From: Emydura subglobosa
Lineage: Eukaryota; Chordata; Testudines; Chelidae
Length of the DNA stretch: 64,000 nt
Reading direction: 5' to 3'
Assembly: GCA_007922225.1 (NCBI GenBank)
Contig: ML679958.1
Coordinates: 58,236,838 to 58,300,837 of the forward strand
Shown: one piece after another, positions 34,983-47,321 of the stretch
Layout: each line of letters begins with the position of its first letter
Position numbering within the stretch: position 1 is the stretch's first letter
The notes under the pieces: model-generated
Told to the model about the DNA's origin: nothing
The model's database searches: none
Seen by the model: only the letters and a program-made list of their open reading frames with translations
Made by a program: the position numbers and the translations under genes

Positions 34983-36214
34983 TGTTGACTCATATTTAGC
35001 TTGTGATCCACTATGACCCCCAGATCCCTTTCTGTAGCACTCTTTCCTAGGCAGTCATTTTCTATTTTGTATGTGTGTAACTGATTGTTCCTTCCTAAGA
35101 GGAAGATACTTTGTATTTGTCCTTATTGAATTTCATCCTATTTACTTCAGACCATTTCTCCATTTTATCCAGATCATTTTGAATTTTAATCCTACCCTCC
35201 AAAATACTTGCAACCCCTTCCAGCTTGGCATCATCTGCGAACTTTATAAGTGTACTCTCTATGCCATTATCTAAATCATTGATGAAAATACTGAACAGAA
35301 CTGGACCCAGAATTGATCCCTGTGGGACCCCACTTGATATGCCCTTCCAACTTGACTCTGAAAAACTGATAACTACTCTCTGGGAATGGTTTTGCAACCA
35401 GTTATGCACCCACCTCAGAGTAGCTCCATCTAGGTTGCATTTTCATAGTTTGTTTATGAGAAGGTCATGAGAGACAGAATCAAAAGTCTTAGGAAAGTCA
35501 AGTAAAGTCACATCTGCTGCTTCTCCCCACCACAAGGCTTGTTACCCTGTCAACGAAAGCTATTAGGTTGGTTTGACATGATTTGTTCTTGACAAATCCA
35601 TGCTAATTGTCACTTATCACCTTATTATTTTCTAGGTGTTTTCAAATTAATTGCTTAAATATTTGTTCCATTATCTTTCCAGGTACTGAAATTAAACTGA
35701 CTGCTCTAATTCCTTGTGTTGTCCTTATTTCCATTTTTTATAGATAGGCACTATATTTGCCCTTTTCCAGTCCTCAGGAATCATTCCTGTCTTCCGTGAC
35801 TTTTCAAAAGTAATTGCTAATGGCTCAGATATCTCCTCAGTCAGCTCCTTGAGTACTCCAGGACGTATTTCATCAGGTCCTGGTGACTTGAAGACATCTA
35901 ACTTGTCTAAGTAATTTTGAAACTTGTTCTTTTCCCTGTTTTAACCTTATATCCTACTTCATTTTCACTGGTGTTCACTATGTTAGACATCCAATCAATA
36001 CTAACCTTTTTAGTGAAAACAAACAAAAAAGTCATTTAGCATTTCTGCCATTTCCACATTTTCTGTTATTGTTTTTCCTCCCTCATTGAGTAACAGGCCT
36101 ACCCTGTCTTTGGTCTTCCTCTTGCTTCTGATGTATTTGTAGAATGTTTTCTTGTTACCCTTTATGTCTCTAACTAGTTTAATCTCGTGTTGTGCCCTGG
36201 CTTGTGTGTTTTAA
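34983..36214 (-). mobile_element. CR1 LINE A, 5' segment (RT)
   Basis: Continues CR1 A after the nested copy. The minus frame 35409-35095 holds SSGVPQGSILGPVLFSIFIN and then KFADDAKL, with the RT catalytic FADD intact at 35241-35230, followed by 'NDLDKMEKWSEVNRMKFNKDK'. Upstream (to about 36214) the linker between endonuclease and RT is recognisable from phrases such as 'tttcatcaggtcctggtgac' on the plus strand. The endonuclease is missing. Together the two CR1 A segments give about 1.84 kb. Confidence 0.93.
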
Positions 36215-36289
36215 CTTATGAGAAGTATCCAGAGCATAGGATGGGCACCTAAAGATATTTTATAAATGCAAATAAAAATAAATGGTGAA

Positions 36290-36520
36290 GAGAATACGGC
36301 AGCTCTAGCAGAGTTCAGTAAGCACGGTACAGGGACTTGAAGTTCTTAGTTTTCCAGAAAAGCTAGAGAAGCTAGCTTTGTATTCCTTAGAAAAAATAGC
36401 AGATAAGTTGGAGCTTATTGAAGTTTACAAAAGGAGAGAGGAACGAAGTACCCTAAATAATTTTGTGTCATCTGCAAATTTGGTACGAGGCTATGTGAAT
36501 TACAATACAACTTCATTGTG
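36290..36520. mobile_element. CR1-like shreds
   Basis: The plus strand reads LEKLALYSLEKIADKLELIE-like sequence. Immediately after, 'ttttgtgtcatctgcaaatt' is the complement of a CR1 FADDTK codon string. Two oppositely oriented fragments may be joined here. Weak. Confidence 0.35.
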
Positions 36521-37735
36521 TGTAGCATTCATGCACATTATACCTCAAAATGCTTCAAGGGGCTTAATAATGCTGCTCCGGGCAATCATAGAGGGAGAGA
36601 GAAATTAATAGATGTAAGCAAATATGCTTTCAGATAAGATCTGAAGTGATATGGGAGATTCAATGAGGCAGAGAGCTAAAGTCATGTACTAGAAGGGGTC
36701 AAGAATTTAAATTGAGTTTAGGTTGGGTGGGCCCTGAAGGAATGTCAATGGATTTTTTAAAATAGCACATGTAGCTAATAGTAGCTAATGTAACTGCCCT
36801 TGGGAGAAATACAAGAAGCTAGTAAAACAAGTTTTGTAAAAGGAGTTAAAAATGAACCGATGCAGGAAAAGTTACTGGGAGGTAAAGCTGTTAACTCAAA
36901 GGAGACTGATTTGGATAGGCAGCTTAGCTTTTTTCCATTGTAACATTTACTGTTGCCACATGAAAATTACAATATAATTATTTCTTTCATAAACTAATTA
37001 GAAGGCTAGTCCTCCCAGTGATCTGTGCCCAGAACTTCTATTGAAACCCAGAGCTTGCAGGGTCAGGCCTGGTGAATGATTACAGCTAAACAGGAAGAGC
37101 TTTAGCAGACTTTCAACACTATCCAAAGAGTTACGAGTATTCAACTGGATAAACACATTGCAAATGTTTGCATGACATTGCTGGACAAATATGATTTACA
37201 AGGCAGCCAGTTGGGAATATCTGGGATTGTTGGAATACCAATAAATCAGTTGTTTTTGCGCTGGATTGGAAGAATATGGAATCACTTTGAAGGGGTCTCT
37301 GCCCAAATCTAAAGCTCACATTTTTCAGGTTTGTTTTATCCTGTTGGTTAACAGGGGAATCTTGGGTTGTTGAGAGTGTAGGAATATAACATGCAGTAGC
37401 ATGTTTGATTTTGAAGTTCATTTAAATTTTTTTTAGGGAAATGGTTTCAGGTTATATTCTCCCCTGAATTTTCACCCGCAACTGCTACTGTTGTAGCACT
37501 CAAAGAAATGTCAGGGTTAGATTTACCTGCGCCCTGTCCCTCTAAGGGCTGAAGGCCTGTTGAGGGGGTCAAAAGGGACAGATCTGGTTGCAGCAGCAGA
37601 GTTGAGTGTGCTCTGAAAGGACTAAGCAGCAGTGGGGCTTGTGCCAGCTGTGCTTGTTTATTCAGTTTGTACCCCAAAGACACACACTGAAGAATTTTAC
37701 TGAAAAATAGCTGGAACTTCCTTCTGATCTGCCAA
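36521..37735. other. No recognisable gene
   Basis: Nothing assigned. Possibly the diverged 3' flank of the gypsy element that begins next. Confidence 0.45.
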
Positions 37736-37739
37736 AATG

Positions 37740-39735
37740 TCTTCTCATGGAACAAGTTTTATGGTGGATTTAATGCCCATAGAGAAATCTTCTACTGCAA
37801 AAGGATTAGTAGTAATAACTGCTAACCAAGATATCTTGCCATTTCTTTGCACATCCAAGGACTTTAAGACAGCATTAACAACATCTTTGCTCATCATATA
37901 TTTTTCCCATATCAAGGGGTATTCTGGGTAAAGCATCTGCCTCCACATTAGATTTTCCTGGGCCATATTTAACTTCGAAGTTAAAGTCAACTAATTCTGC
38001 AACCCACCAGTCTGCTGTGGTGTTCAGCCAGACAGAGGTGAGAACATGGGTTAGCAAGTTATCACTGTAAACCAGCAAGGAATGTGCCTAGTACAGGTAG
38101 TCACAAAATTTGTGAGTTACAGCCCATTTCAAGGCTAGAAACTCCATCTTTCCGGAATGAAGTTGATAATTCTTCTCAGTTGCAGTTGGCATTCTTGACC
38201 ACTAACTGATGACTCTCACTTTTCCTTCCTGACGTTGAGATAAGATTGTATCTAATCCCTTATTGGAGTTGAAGACCGAAGAGTAAGGCAAAATTGGGAT
38301 AGGCTGTACCAGGCAGTTAATCATCTGGTTTAAACCTTTCTGATTTAACAGGTAACTGGCTGTGTGGAGGACATCTGTCCAGAACCCTTTCCTTGCCTTT
38401 TGGCTTTCTTCTTTTTGAGTTTGATGGTGTTGTGTTGACTGTTCCATTGGAATCTGACAATTGCTTTGCTATTTGAGAAAAGTCTTGACTGTATCTTGGA
38501 TAGTAGCTGAGGAAGCCTAGCAGTTTGCAAACTTCCCCTGGAAATTGAGTCGTTTCCTCTCAAAGATCATGAACAACCAAGGTGTCAGCTGGATCCATTT
38601 TGTTACCCTCAGCAGATAACATCATTCCAGCTTAATTCCATGCTTCTGTAACTGTTGTAACATTCTCTTTATATTCTCCCCATGTTCTTCAAAAGTGCCA
38701 CTGTACACAATGATATCGTCCAGGTAAGGAATACACACCACATCTCTATGCTCCACAAGACATTCTCAAACACAATTTGAAGGCAGCTGGTGTATTTACT
38801 AAATCAAATGGAATTCTAACCCATTCATATAAACCCCATGGAGTAATGAAACCTGCCGAACAATGGTGTCACCTCACAATGAAACCTTGAGTATCAGCCT
38901 TTGCTTGATTGAAAACTGAGAATCAAGATTTACCTTCTAATCCAATCAGAACATCTTGAATTCAAAAGATGGGTGATCTATCAGTATGGGGTTTTTTTCC
39001 TATTCAATTCCCAATGGTCTATGCAGAGTCTTAGACTACTATCTCTTTTCTAGACACATACCATGGCTGATGAATAGGATGACTTTGATTTTGTGATCCG
39101 TCCCCTATTTAGGAGATCTTCGAAATATTCCTTTACCTCTTTATGTAATGGATGAGGCACTGAAATGTATGTCTTCTGCACAGATTGCTGGTCTTTTAAC
39201 TAGGTATGCATCTGCAGACTAGGGCTCTGTCCCATGTCTCTATCATCTCTGGAGAAAACTTTGGACTCCTCTGGGTATTTTCCTTTACATTTCTGTTAAA
39301 TAGCTCAGGTTCATTGCTGATTCAAACAGATCTCAATCATCCTCTCTGCTTAAAGGTTGTTCTCTTTGTTGACTTAGTCCTTGCTATCACCATTTCTTTT
39401 GACACTAATACCACCTTTAAGGATTTTATCTGCTGAATATCCACTGGAATTTCAGATTTAATCTGCTTTAAATTTCCCAACACTGTTTCCTTCTTCAAAA
39501 TGATGCCAAGTTTTGATAGGTTACTCACAGGGATATTTATCCAGCAAGATGTTCCTTTAAGTATTTTGACAAATGTTTCTTTTATGTCCAAATCCTAAGC
39601 CCCCTGAGCAGCAACATTTGGCCCAAATATTGCGGTTAAGTTTTCAGTATCCAGGCCTACGTGACCCTAGCATGTTATGTTACCAGCTTTTCCTTTGGGG
39701 ATAATTATATTCCTTCTCCCCACTTTAATCATACA
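37740..39735 (-). mobile_element. Ty3/gypsy pol remnant (PR-RT linker, RT, RNase H)
   Basis: Minus strand, in order. Around 39591-39337 a pre-RT segment with INIPVSNLSKLGIILKKE. Then the RT with VVCIPYLDDIIVYSGTFEEH; the catalytic YLDD is intact at 38726-38715. Next comes a connection region GEVCKLLGFLSYYPRYSQDF (near 38545), and the RNase H tail 'FNFEVKYGPGKSNVEADALP' (near 37990-37930). The order PR-RT-RNase H is the standard gypsy order. Multiple stops and frameshifts. The integrase core was not recognised and both LTRs are unseen, so this is an internal fragment. Retrotransposon, not host gene. Confidence 0.88.
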
Positions 39736-39739
39736 CAAT

Positions 39740-40090
39740 ATCAGGAATGAGGGCCTGCAGCTGAGCCTGGGACTAGTTAGCTCAGTCTTCAGGCAGATGG
39801 AAGAACAGAGCTGAGCTACAGTAGAACCACCTGATCGGCCAGCCCACTTGATTGGTTGAGGGGAGCCAGCAGATTTGCTTTTAAGCTGAGCAGCAGGTTG
39901 CTCAATGCTTATGCCTGCTGCTGTGATCCCTCCTGTGCTGGCCTTGCCCTGGTCCACTCCAGCCCTGCTCTTTGCTTGGTTCCTGACTCTGGCTCCGCAC
40001 CTTGGCTTGACTCCTGGGTCCTGACTGCCACAGGTCTGGTCACTGGTCTGATTGCCCATGCAGTTCTTGCTGACATGCAGCTTTGTCTGA
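39740..40090 (+). mobile_element. LTR-like fragment
   Basis: GC-rich block with 'ccacttgattggttgagggg', a TATA-like 'gcttttaagct', then repeated 'cctgactctggct' and 'cttgactcctgggtcctgac' phrases typical of turtle gypsy LTR R-U5 regions. It sits against the 5' side of the minus-strand gypsy in the opposite orientation, so it is probably a separate insertion. Confidence 0.45.
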
Positions 40091-41469
40091 ACTGTCGTTT
40101 CTGATGATGTTCACAAGAGTTTCCACTTCTGCCATGCCTGCTGGGGAAATGCATATTTCATACTGTAAATGAGGCTAGGTGCTGGTGCTTCATCAGGTGA
40201 ATTGCAGCAGTGGAGTTTGACTGACTAGCCCGTGATCAAGTTCTTCAATTTGCGTGGATTGGCCAGTGCAGGAACCATCAAGTTGTCATTATCTTTGCTT
40301 CACTGGAATGGGATTTCAACAATCCATTCTTTATAGAGAGATTTGAGTTCCACTGGCAGATTTAAGATTGAGGGAAAGCATACTAAAGTTTTAAGGCTGA
40401 ACAGAGCAGTCACCTCTCAGCTTTCAGATCTTGATGGGGTGTATGTGAATAGATTAGAATCACCTTCAGTTTAACAAAAGCACCTGCTGCCTTCCAGCAG
40501 TGTATCTTCCAGAGCTCAGACAGACATACAAATACTTAAGGACCCTTACTTATCAGTGTCTAAATCCAACTATTGGACTGGTGAATGCACCATGGGTTGT
40601 CCTCATGTGTGTCACATGTCATATCAAGGGCCAATTCCTGCACCTTATCCTGCATTCTATCCAAGACTGGTGTAATGTTGGAAAATTTAGTGTTTTACTG
40701 ACCCTGGTCACTAATGCCTCTTATGGTCTGTTGCATCTGCTCATGGAGTCAAATTCTGCCCCTGGATGCATGTACAAAGTTCCCATTTCCATCTCTGGGC
40801 AGAATTTGGCCTATAGAGACACTTAACTCTGTATTTGCCTACTTGTATTAGAGCCATATACTACATAAACATATGATTAGAAAATTTTAGGAAAATAGAA
40901 TTTGCCATCCCAAACCAGACTAGTTGAATTAGTCAAATAATCTGTCTTTAACAGCTTTTAGTACCAGAAAAATGTGCAAGAATCCCAGAAACAGACAAGT
41001 ATAGGTACAATATTTGTTAACCTCCAGTCCTCAGGTATAGTAGCTAATTTTTAGCAACTCAGAAAAATTAATCTAAATTCCTTTAGAGCTCTTGATTGTA
41101 AAGCATCTGATCCTGGTTGTTTGTTGCCATTTTTTCAGCTCCACCTCTTTTGAAACCTTAGACTTTGACAGTACTTTATTACTTTCAAAGAATAGGACTG
41201 AGGTAGGTATCCCTCCCAATATCCTTTGTGATGAAGATTGATCTAAAGAAGCCATTTTGCTTTTTGCAATATCTTAATCCTAAAAACCTTCAACACATTT
41301 TGTGTTATTTCACTTATTTTTGTTATCAAATCAACCATAAAGATTTTACTATGTACATCTCTCAAGTGGGGGGAAATGTTACTGTGAGAGGACTATGTTA
41401 TGTTCTTATTTACAAATTTATATTTCCTAAAAGTCACTTTTTTTTTTTTTTTGCAAGTAGTAAAACAGA
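40091..41469. other. Unassigned; possible diverged gypsy gag at 40.1-40.45 kb
   Basis: The minus strand at 40.1-40.4 kb continues the GC and codon-like character of the gypsy remnant, but no gag motif is certain. 40.45-41.47 kb shows nothing recognisable apart from a T-run at 41439-41451. Confidence 0.35.
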
Positions 41470-41470
41470 A

Positions 41471-42914
41471 ACCCATGTCTACTTTTCATTTTAATATAAC
41501 AACCTTACTAGTGTAGATTTTAAAAGTTTTTAAAATACTTTGTATTTCAAACCTAGCATCAACCCAGAAGACCTTTTAATTCACTAAAGGCACATTCAAC
41601 AGTCATTTGGCACCTGCTGATCCTGTTGTTGAAGTGCTCCTTGCTGCTGTCTAGGTTCCAGGTATAAGGCTTTATGAGCCAGGGGAACAAGGGATAGGCC
41701 GGGTCTCTCAGGATCACTATAGGCATTTCCACATCCCCCAATGGAATCTTCTGATCTGGAGATAAAGTCCCAATGTGCAGCTTTCTATATAGTCCAGTGT
41801 TTTGAAAGATGTGTGCATTGTGCACCTTCCCTGACCACCCCGCATTGATGTCATTGAAATGACCACGTTGATCCACTAACACCTGCAAGACGATGGAGAA
41901 GTAGACTTTTTGGTTGATGTACTCCATCGCAAAATGATGTGGCAGCAATATGGGGAGATGTGTTCCATGTATTGCCCTGCCACAGTTAGGGAATCCCATT
42001 GCCCCGAAGCTATCAATTATTCATTGCACATTACTGAAATCAGTCCTTTGTAGCAAGAGATAATTAATTGCCCTGCACACTTGCATCACCGGAACCCCAT
42101 GGTGGACTTTCCAACTCCACACTGATTTGTAACTGACTGGTACCAGTCTGGAGTTGCCAGCTTCCACACAGCAATTGACACTCCCTTTTCCACAGTGAGA
42201 GCAGCTCTCATTCTAATGTCCTTGCCCCACAGTGCTGAGAAGCACCGTACACAGTTCTGGGAATGTGGATTTGCACATCTGAAAGTTCTGCAGCCACTGC
42301 TCATCATCCTATATATGCATCACATTGCGATCCCACCACTCAGTGCTTTTTTTCCCTGAACCCATTACTGACAGTCCACCATGGGCAGTTGTTCCCTGAA
42401 TGCCAGCAGCAATCTTGAACTATTGGTTTCCATGGCAGAAAGCAGGGCAGGCACCATTGATTCACCCCCTGTTTTGCAGCTCATGAAATTCTGCAAGAAC
42501 AGCCATGTTGTGTTGATAACACTCATCACCAGACTGCTCAGCAGCTCAGGATCCGTGCTGTCAGGCAAAGATGGCGGGCATACAGTTTAAAAGGGCTGTT
42601 GAAAAACAGAGTGAAATGAAGTTGGAAGCCCATGGAATGATGGGATGGAAAGAATTGCATCATGGGATGGCAAGCATGCTCCCATAATGCACCACGGTCG
42701 GTTCCGAGAGCTTCCAGCAGCAGAGGGTGATGACTTGCATCGTGGGTAGCTATCCTACTGTGCAACACTCTGCCGTTGCAAGAGCAATGACCGTGGAGGT
42801 GCTTCGCTGACACAAGGTGTGTTGTGTGGACGTGCACAACCGATGTCGTTTAAAGTGGCTTATGATCATCGACAGAACTTAAGTTTATTTAACTCTGTAG
42901 TGTAGACATAATTT
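41471..42914 (-). mobile_element. PIF/Harbinger DNA transposon
   Basis: About 1.44 kb bounded by inverted ends: catgtctacttttcatttta on the left and the complement of tatgtctacactacagagtt on the right. It encodes a Harbinger transposase on the minus strand and relates to the Chompy-like MITE at 1458-1679 through the shared GTCTAC ends. No clean 3-bp duplication was found, so the borders are approximate. Only the nuclease is recognised; the Myb-like partner usual in this superfamily was not identified. Confidence 0.88.
41559..42570 (-). pseudogene. Harbinger transposase (DDE nuclease), inactivated
   Basis: Minus strand from about 42390: EWWDRNV, then after a stop QWLQNF, RAALTVEKGVSIAVWKLATP and VGKSTMGFR (helix-turn-helix region). 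After a break the frame 41999-41559 gives MGFPNCGRAIHGTHLPILLP, 'VDQRGHFNDINAGWSGKVHN', DVEMPIVILRDPAYPLFPWL and 'VECAFSELKGLLG'. In this superfamily the first block normally reads IDGTH with the first catalytic Asp; here it is IHGTH. The HD of the second block reads HN. The final catalytic Glu (VECAF) remains. With an in-frame stop and a frameshift as well, the enzyme must be dead. A relative of the host gene HARBI1, but a transposon copy. Confidence 0.9.
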
Positions 42915-43200
42915 AAAGTGGATGTGGGAAAGGAATGTAACTCCTGGCTCTATAGTACCTGCTGGCCCAGGGCTACAAGAGAGAGGGGAACCAAACTGAG
43001 CTTCCAAGAGCTGTTTCCCCTCCCTGCACAATATTCCGGGCAGTAAAAAGGGATGGGGAAAGGAGCTGAGATCAGGTGCTCACCCTGCCTCTTCCCACCA
43101 GAGGCAATGCTGCTGCTGCCTTCTTCTCTGACCCACACCATCTCCTGGGCACCAAGCGCCACGCTGAACAGACTCCAGGCTGAAAGGACACGCAGCCTGT
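42915..43200. other. No recognisable gene
   Basis: Unassigned spacer. Confidence 0.45.
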
Positions 43201-43461
43201 TTACATCAATCCAGTGCCTGAATTCACCATGGAGTGGAGTAAGTCACACTCGATGCAGTAGTGTTCAGTAACATGTGCCATACAGTGTTTGTGTACTACA
43301 TTGGAATCTACTCTTTCCATAATGGGCACCATGAGGGGGAAAACACTGTCAAAGGCCTCTCTGAATTGTGGCTTGCAAGCTGGCAAGTTGGGCATTTGGC
43401 TGTGCTGGCAAAGTGATGTCACTTTATTCCTTATATCTTGTCTACAGAACAAATCGCACAC
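43201..43461 (-). CDS. Unrecognised 86-codon open frame
   Basis: Open minus-strand frame with a normal-looking amino acid mix, including REAFDSVFPLMVPIMERVDS and two His/Cys-bearing stretches (HKHCMAH, HYCIEC). I do not recognise the family. It lies just beyond the right end of the Harbinger element and could be an exon-sized remnant of another transposon. No promoter or splice evidence. It may be chance. Confidence 0.2.
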   Translation of the reverse strand: MCDLFCRQDIRNKVTSLCQHSQMPNLPACKPQFREAFDSVFPLMVPIMERVDSNVVHKHCMAHVTEHYCIECDLLHSMVNSGTGLM

Positions 43462-44242
43462 AGTACTTTGTATATGTTGCTAGGAATGGCTTCGATTTCA
43501 TAATACTAATGCAAAGGTATAATTGAACTCCGTTATTTGAGTTTGGCAATACTGCTAGAGACCCCAATTAGGGATTGGGGCCTTCTTGTGCTCAGTAGTG
43601 TTTGACAGAGCAGGGTATGTCTGTATCCGATTGTGAACTCCATCTTGTTTTGTGAACTTCTTTTGTCCACCCTGTCTTCCACTGTGGAACATCTGCAGAT
43701 GTTTAACCACAAGAATACCATACTAACTAATTGATGTATATCTAAATAAGCATGAGATAAAGGGACTACTAACCTATTGGAGAAGGGCATCTAAATATTA
43801 TTAAAATGAGAAAATACAAAGAAGGAAAACGGGCTAAAACCACTACTGAATATGCATTAGGCATAGTGGGAGTAACATCCAAAAAGCTGTATCCCAGCCT
43901 TGGAAGATGCAAGGATGATGATCACTGGTGAAGAGGAGGAGGATGACTAATACTTTGGGGGTAGGGGAGGTTGCAAGGGATAGTGTAAATATATGGATGT
44001 TTTGACCATTCTGTATTATCTCTATATACTTTGTTGGGTTGGAGTGTTTGTGATTTTGCTAACTGTGCTTATAAAGATATTACCCAGACAGAACACCTTT
44101 CCAAAGTGTAATGGTCTCTCTTGTGGAGACCAGGGTCCTTGTAATAACTAATATTTATGGGTCTGGTCATGAGACAGACTCTTCAGTGGCAGTTAGTGAA
44201 TTTTGGGGCAGATGGGGCTGCAGGAAAGTCAAGCCCCCATTT
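43462..44242. other. No recognisable gene
   Basis: Unassigned. Confidence 0.45.
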
Positions 44243-44535
44243 CACAGAACCAGAAAAATATAGGACTGGAAGGAACCGCCAGAGACCATCAAGTCCAGGC
44301 CCTGCACTGAGGCAGGGCCAAGTAAACCTAGATCAACCCTAAGAGGCGTTTGTCCAACCCATTCTTAAAACCCTCCACTGCTGAGAATTCTATAACCTTC
44401 GTTGAAAGCCTGTTCCAGATATTAACTACCCTTGTAGTTAGAACGTTTTTCCTAAGATCTAAACCAAGTCTCCCTTGCTGCCAAGCAAACCCATTACTTC
44501 TTGTCCTACCTTCAGTGCACATAGAGAACTGTAAG
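44243..44535 (-). mobile_element. CR1 LINE 3'-end fragment
   Basis: Plus strand 'aatataggactggaaggaac' then 'caagtccaggccctgcactg'. The minus frame 44558-44328 reads EGRTRSNGFAWQQGRLGLDL then RKNVLTTRVVNIWNRLSTKV, the CR1 C-terminus. Truncated at 44535 where an unrelated block joins. Confidence 0.93.
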
Positions 44536-44880
44536 GGACCAGGGGGCCTAGCAGTCACAGCTGGACTGAGGTCTGCCCGCCAGGGACAGGAGTCACCAAG
44601 CAGGAGTTGGAGGAATCACAAGGCCAGATCCTGTAAATAAAAGTCAGGGTCAGAGAGCAGAGAATACCAGGTTAGAATTGAGAGGCAGTAATCTGGGTGG
44701 AGTCAGAGACCAGAAGACAAGGCCAAGTCTGGCATTGCAGCATGCCCAAACAACTTCATGGGCCAACTCCTGGCTTAAGTAGAGACACTTGGCCAATCAG
44801 AGGGCCTCAGGGTACTGTCAGTCTGGATCTCTTGGGTGGTACTTCTTGTGGTGCCTACTCTCCACAGTAAATAACTAACC
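44536..44880. mobile_element. LTR-like fragment abutting CR1
   Basis: 'aagggaccagggggcctagc' and 'ggaatcacaaggccagatcc' with 'tggcttaagtagagacactt ggccaatcag'-like U3/R character. No open frame. Tentative. Confidence 0.35.
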
Positions 44881-46713
44881 TGACTATTGCTTCTAACACA
44901 CATTTTACATCCCTCCTCCCCCACCAAAAGCACATCTGCCCCCATGTGCCTATGGGGAAAAGATGGGTCTTGCAGCTTGACTAAAGAAGGTTAACAATGC
45001 AGCTCTGAAAAACCAAGAGGAGCACTAGTTCCAGATTCCAGGCACCCTGATGGAGAATGTCCTACCTGCAACTCTCTCTCTCATTTATATCTAATGCAAG
45101 CACCTCCGCTGATCTCAGCTGTATGATGGAGATGTGTGGGGGGTGAAGGAATCTCTCAAATCATTTAGGGATTTAAAGATTAAAACCAATACATCAAATT
45201 CCACCCATAAACTCACCACCAAGGGAACCAAAGCAATTCCAAGACAGTGGTGTAATATGCATCTGATGTGAAACTCTGGTCAGCAAATGGGCTGTTGTAT
45301 TCTGTACAAATTCCACTTTCTCTGTGGTCTCAGGATGTAGTGCTATGGAGCATGTTATAGAGTAGTCTAATTTAGAGGTGAGAAAGGGATGGGTAAGAGT
45401 AGCCGGGCTCCACTGAAGAGAAATGGTCACATTTACCTCACCAAATACATTCCTTCTATCCATCGGGGTACTGATACAATGCTTGTCAATTCTTTTTTTA
45501 TTGCTTCTTCAACCTATCAGCAACATCTCTGCCTTATCTAGATGGAGCCTTACCCAGTTAGCCTCTCATGAATGGCAGTCACTGGGTCACCCAATCCACT
45601 TCATCAGGCGTGCTCAGCTGACATGAGACACAGAAAGAGTATCATGTGCAAACTGAAGTCAACTTGCCCCAAGTCTTCTTACTGACCTGCCAAACAGACT
45701 CATCTAAATGTTGAACAGAATGGAGGCAGAATGGGATTCTGGAGCACCTCACAGAAGAGAGCCCTCAGTTCAGACAGACAACCACCCACAATTACTACTA
45801 AATGATGACAAATCAGGGAATAAAGTAACTCAAAGGAAGGAAAGGAATTGTTTAGTGTGGTCCATGATTACATCCATAGGAATAATGGAAGCAAAGGAAG
45901 ATGTAGGTGGAATATTAAACTTTTCCCAACAGGGAAGGCTTGCAAGCTCCTTGATGATGCATATAAAACTAGACTGAAACACTCTATGATAGGGAGCAAT
46001 CTTACCTTTGCAGGAAGATGCAGAAGATAAATAAGTATTTACCAGCTCTAACTTCTGTCATCTTCTAATTTGAGAGTAATGGAAGAGTCATTATGCATTT
46101 TGGCAGAAAATGTAAGTAAATCATGTATTCAAAAAATGTAAAAATGAATGAACATAAAAATAGTAGTTTAGACATGCAACTGTCCATTTGTGTGTGCAAC
46201 CAACATGATTGCCCTTTCATGTGTGGTGATTGCACATGCAAATTATGCATATACTTGCACACATCTCTGAAAATTTAGCCCTATATGTAACAGCCCTTGT
46301 TAAACTCTAACTTTGTATTTATAGCCTGATTACATTATAATTTTGTTACAATGTTTACAATATTATGTAGAAAATGGATATCTATAAAGGATTGTTTTTT
46401 ATTCTATATATGAAATCTGAATATGGTCAGTCAACAAATTCAAACTACTCATTTCATAGTATTCAAATGCTTTACCTTGTAGCTGCATTTCAATAAACAA
46501 ACAACTTTTCATAACTACTGTGAGTGTGTGAACAGCGTATGCCCAAGTTATTAAATATTCCTTGCTTTTAAATGACAAACAAAGTCATTTTCAACAGAGT
46601 GTTAAATCAAGTGCCTATTCCCATTCGGCACTAGTTCTGCACTGTGTTTGATATTCTGTGACAAGTGATTGTGTGGGGATTTCACTGGATGCAAACGCTG
46701 AAAAAACCTGTTT
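44881..46713. other. No recognisable gene
   Basis: Several 60-90-codon frames (such as 45708-45977 plus) without motifs; all could be chance. Confidence 0.45.
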
Positions 46714-46781
46714 ACTCTGCCATTCTTGCTTACTCATCCCAGTGGTGACTTTTCCATTCTCTCTCTTTGTGGACCTTAAAG
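46714..46781 (+). repeat. Local direct duplication, copy 1
   Basis: About 68 bp containing cattcttgcttactcatccc and gtggtgacttttccattctc, repeated at 47254-47321 with only a few differences. Confidence 0.95.
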
Positions 46782-47253
46782 AACATAGTAATCAGTTTAG
46801 CCCTCTGGCTTTAAGGACTCTTCCTAGATAAATACATACCTCTTGCTGACAAAATAAAAAGTTGCCTTTTGTTATGTCCATTTAATTAAACTTGGACTCA
46901 TTTGGATTTTCTTGCTATCCTTCTCATACCATTTTCAGGTTTATTTATTTATTTATTTTTACATTTGTCTTTATTTATCTGTATATTTTTTGTGATGTTA
47001 TGGCTTTTCAGTGCTGGTTATATAAATAAGTTGCACAAAATATATACTAGTAAGGTTATACTGCTGGGCTTCCTGATCAGGAAAAAATACAGGTCCAGAT
47101 CCTGGCCCATTTTTACAACTACAGTGATGCCACAAAGTTAACAACAACTAGAGAGCTGAGGATTCCCCACAGGGGAATCACTGATTGATGTCAAGATACC
47201 ATAGCCAGGTCTGTGTCGCACCCCTAACCAACATATCAGGTCCATTGAGTGCA
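46782..47253. other. Spacer between the two duplicate copies
   Basis: AT-rich with a (TTTA)n-like run near 46940-46960. No gene. Confidence 0.6.
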
Positions 47254-47321
47254 ACTCTGTCATTCTTGCTTACTCATCCCAGTGGTGACTTTTCCATTCT
47301 CTCCCTTTGTTGACCTTAAGG
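47254..47321 (+). repeat. Local direct duplication, copy 2
   Basis: See 46714-46781; offset 540 bp. Confidence 0.95.

Noticed and set aside
41559..42570. Domesticated host HARBI1-type gene
   Set aside because: In-frame stop, frameshift, lost catalytic residues and flanking inverted ends mark it as a dead transposon copy.
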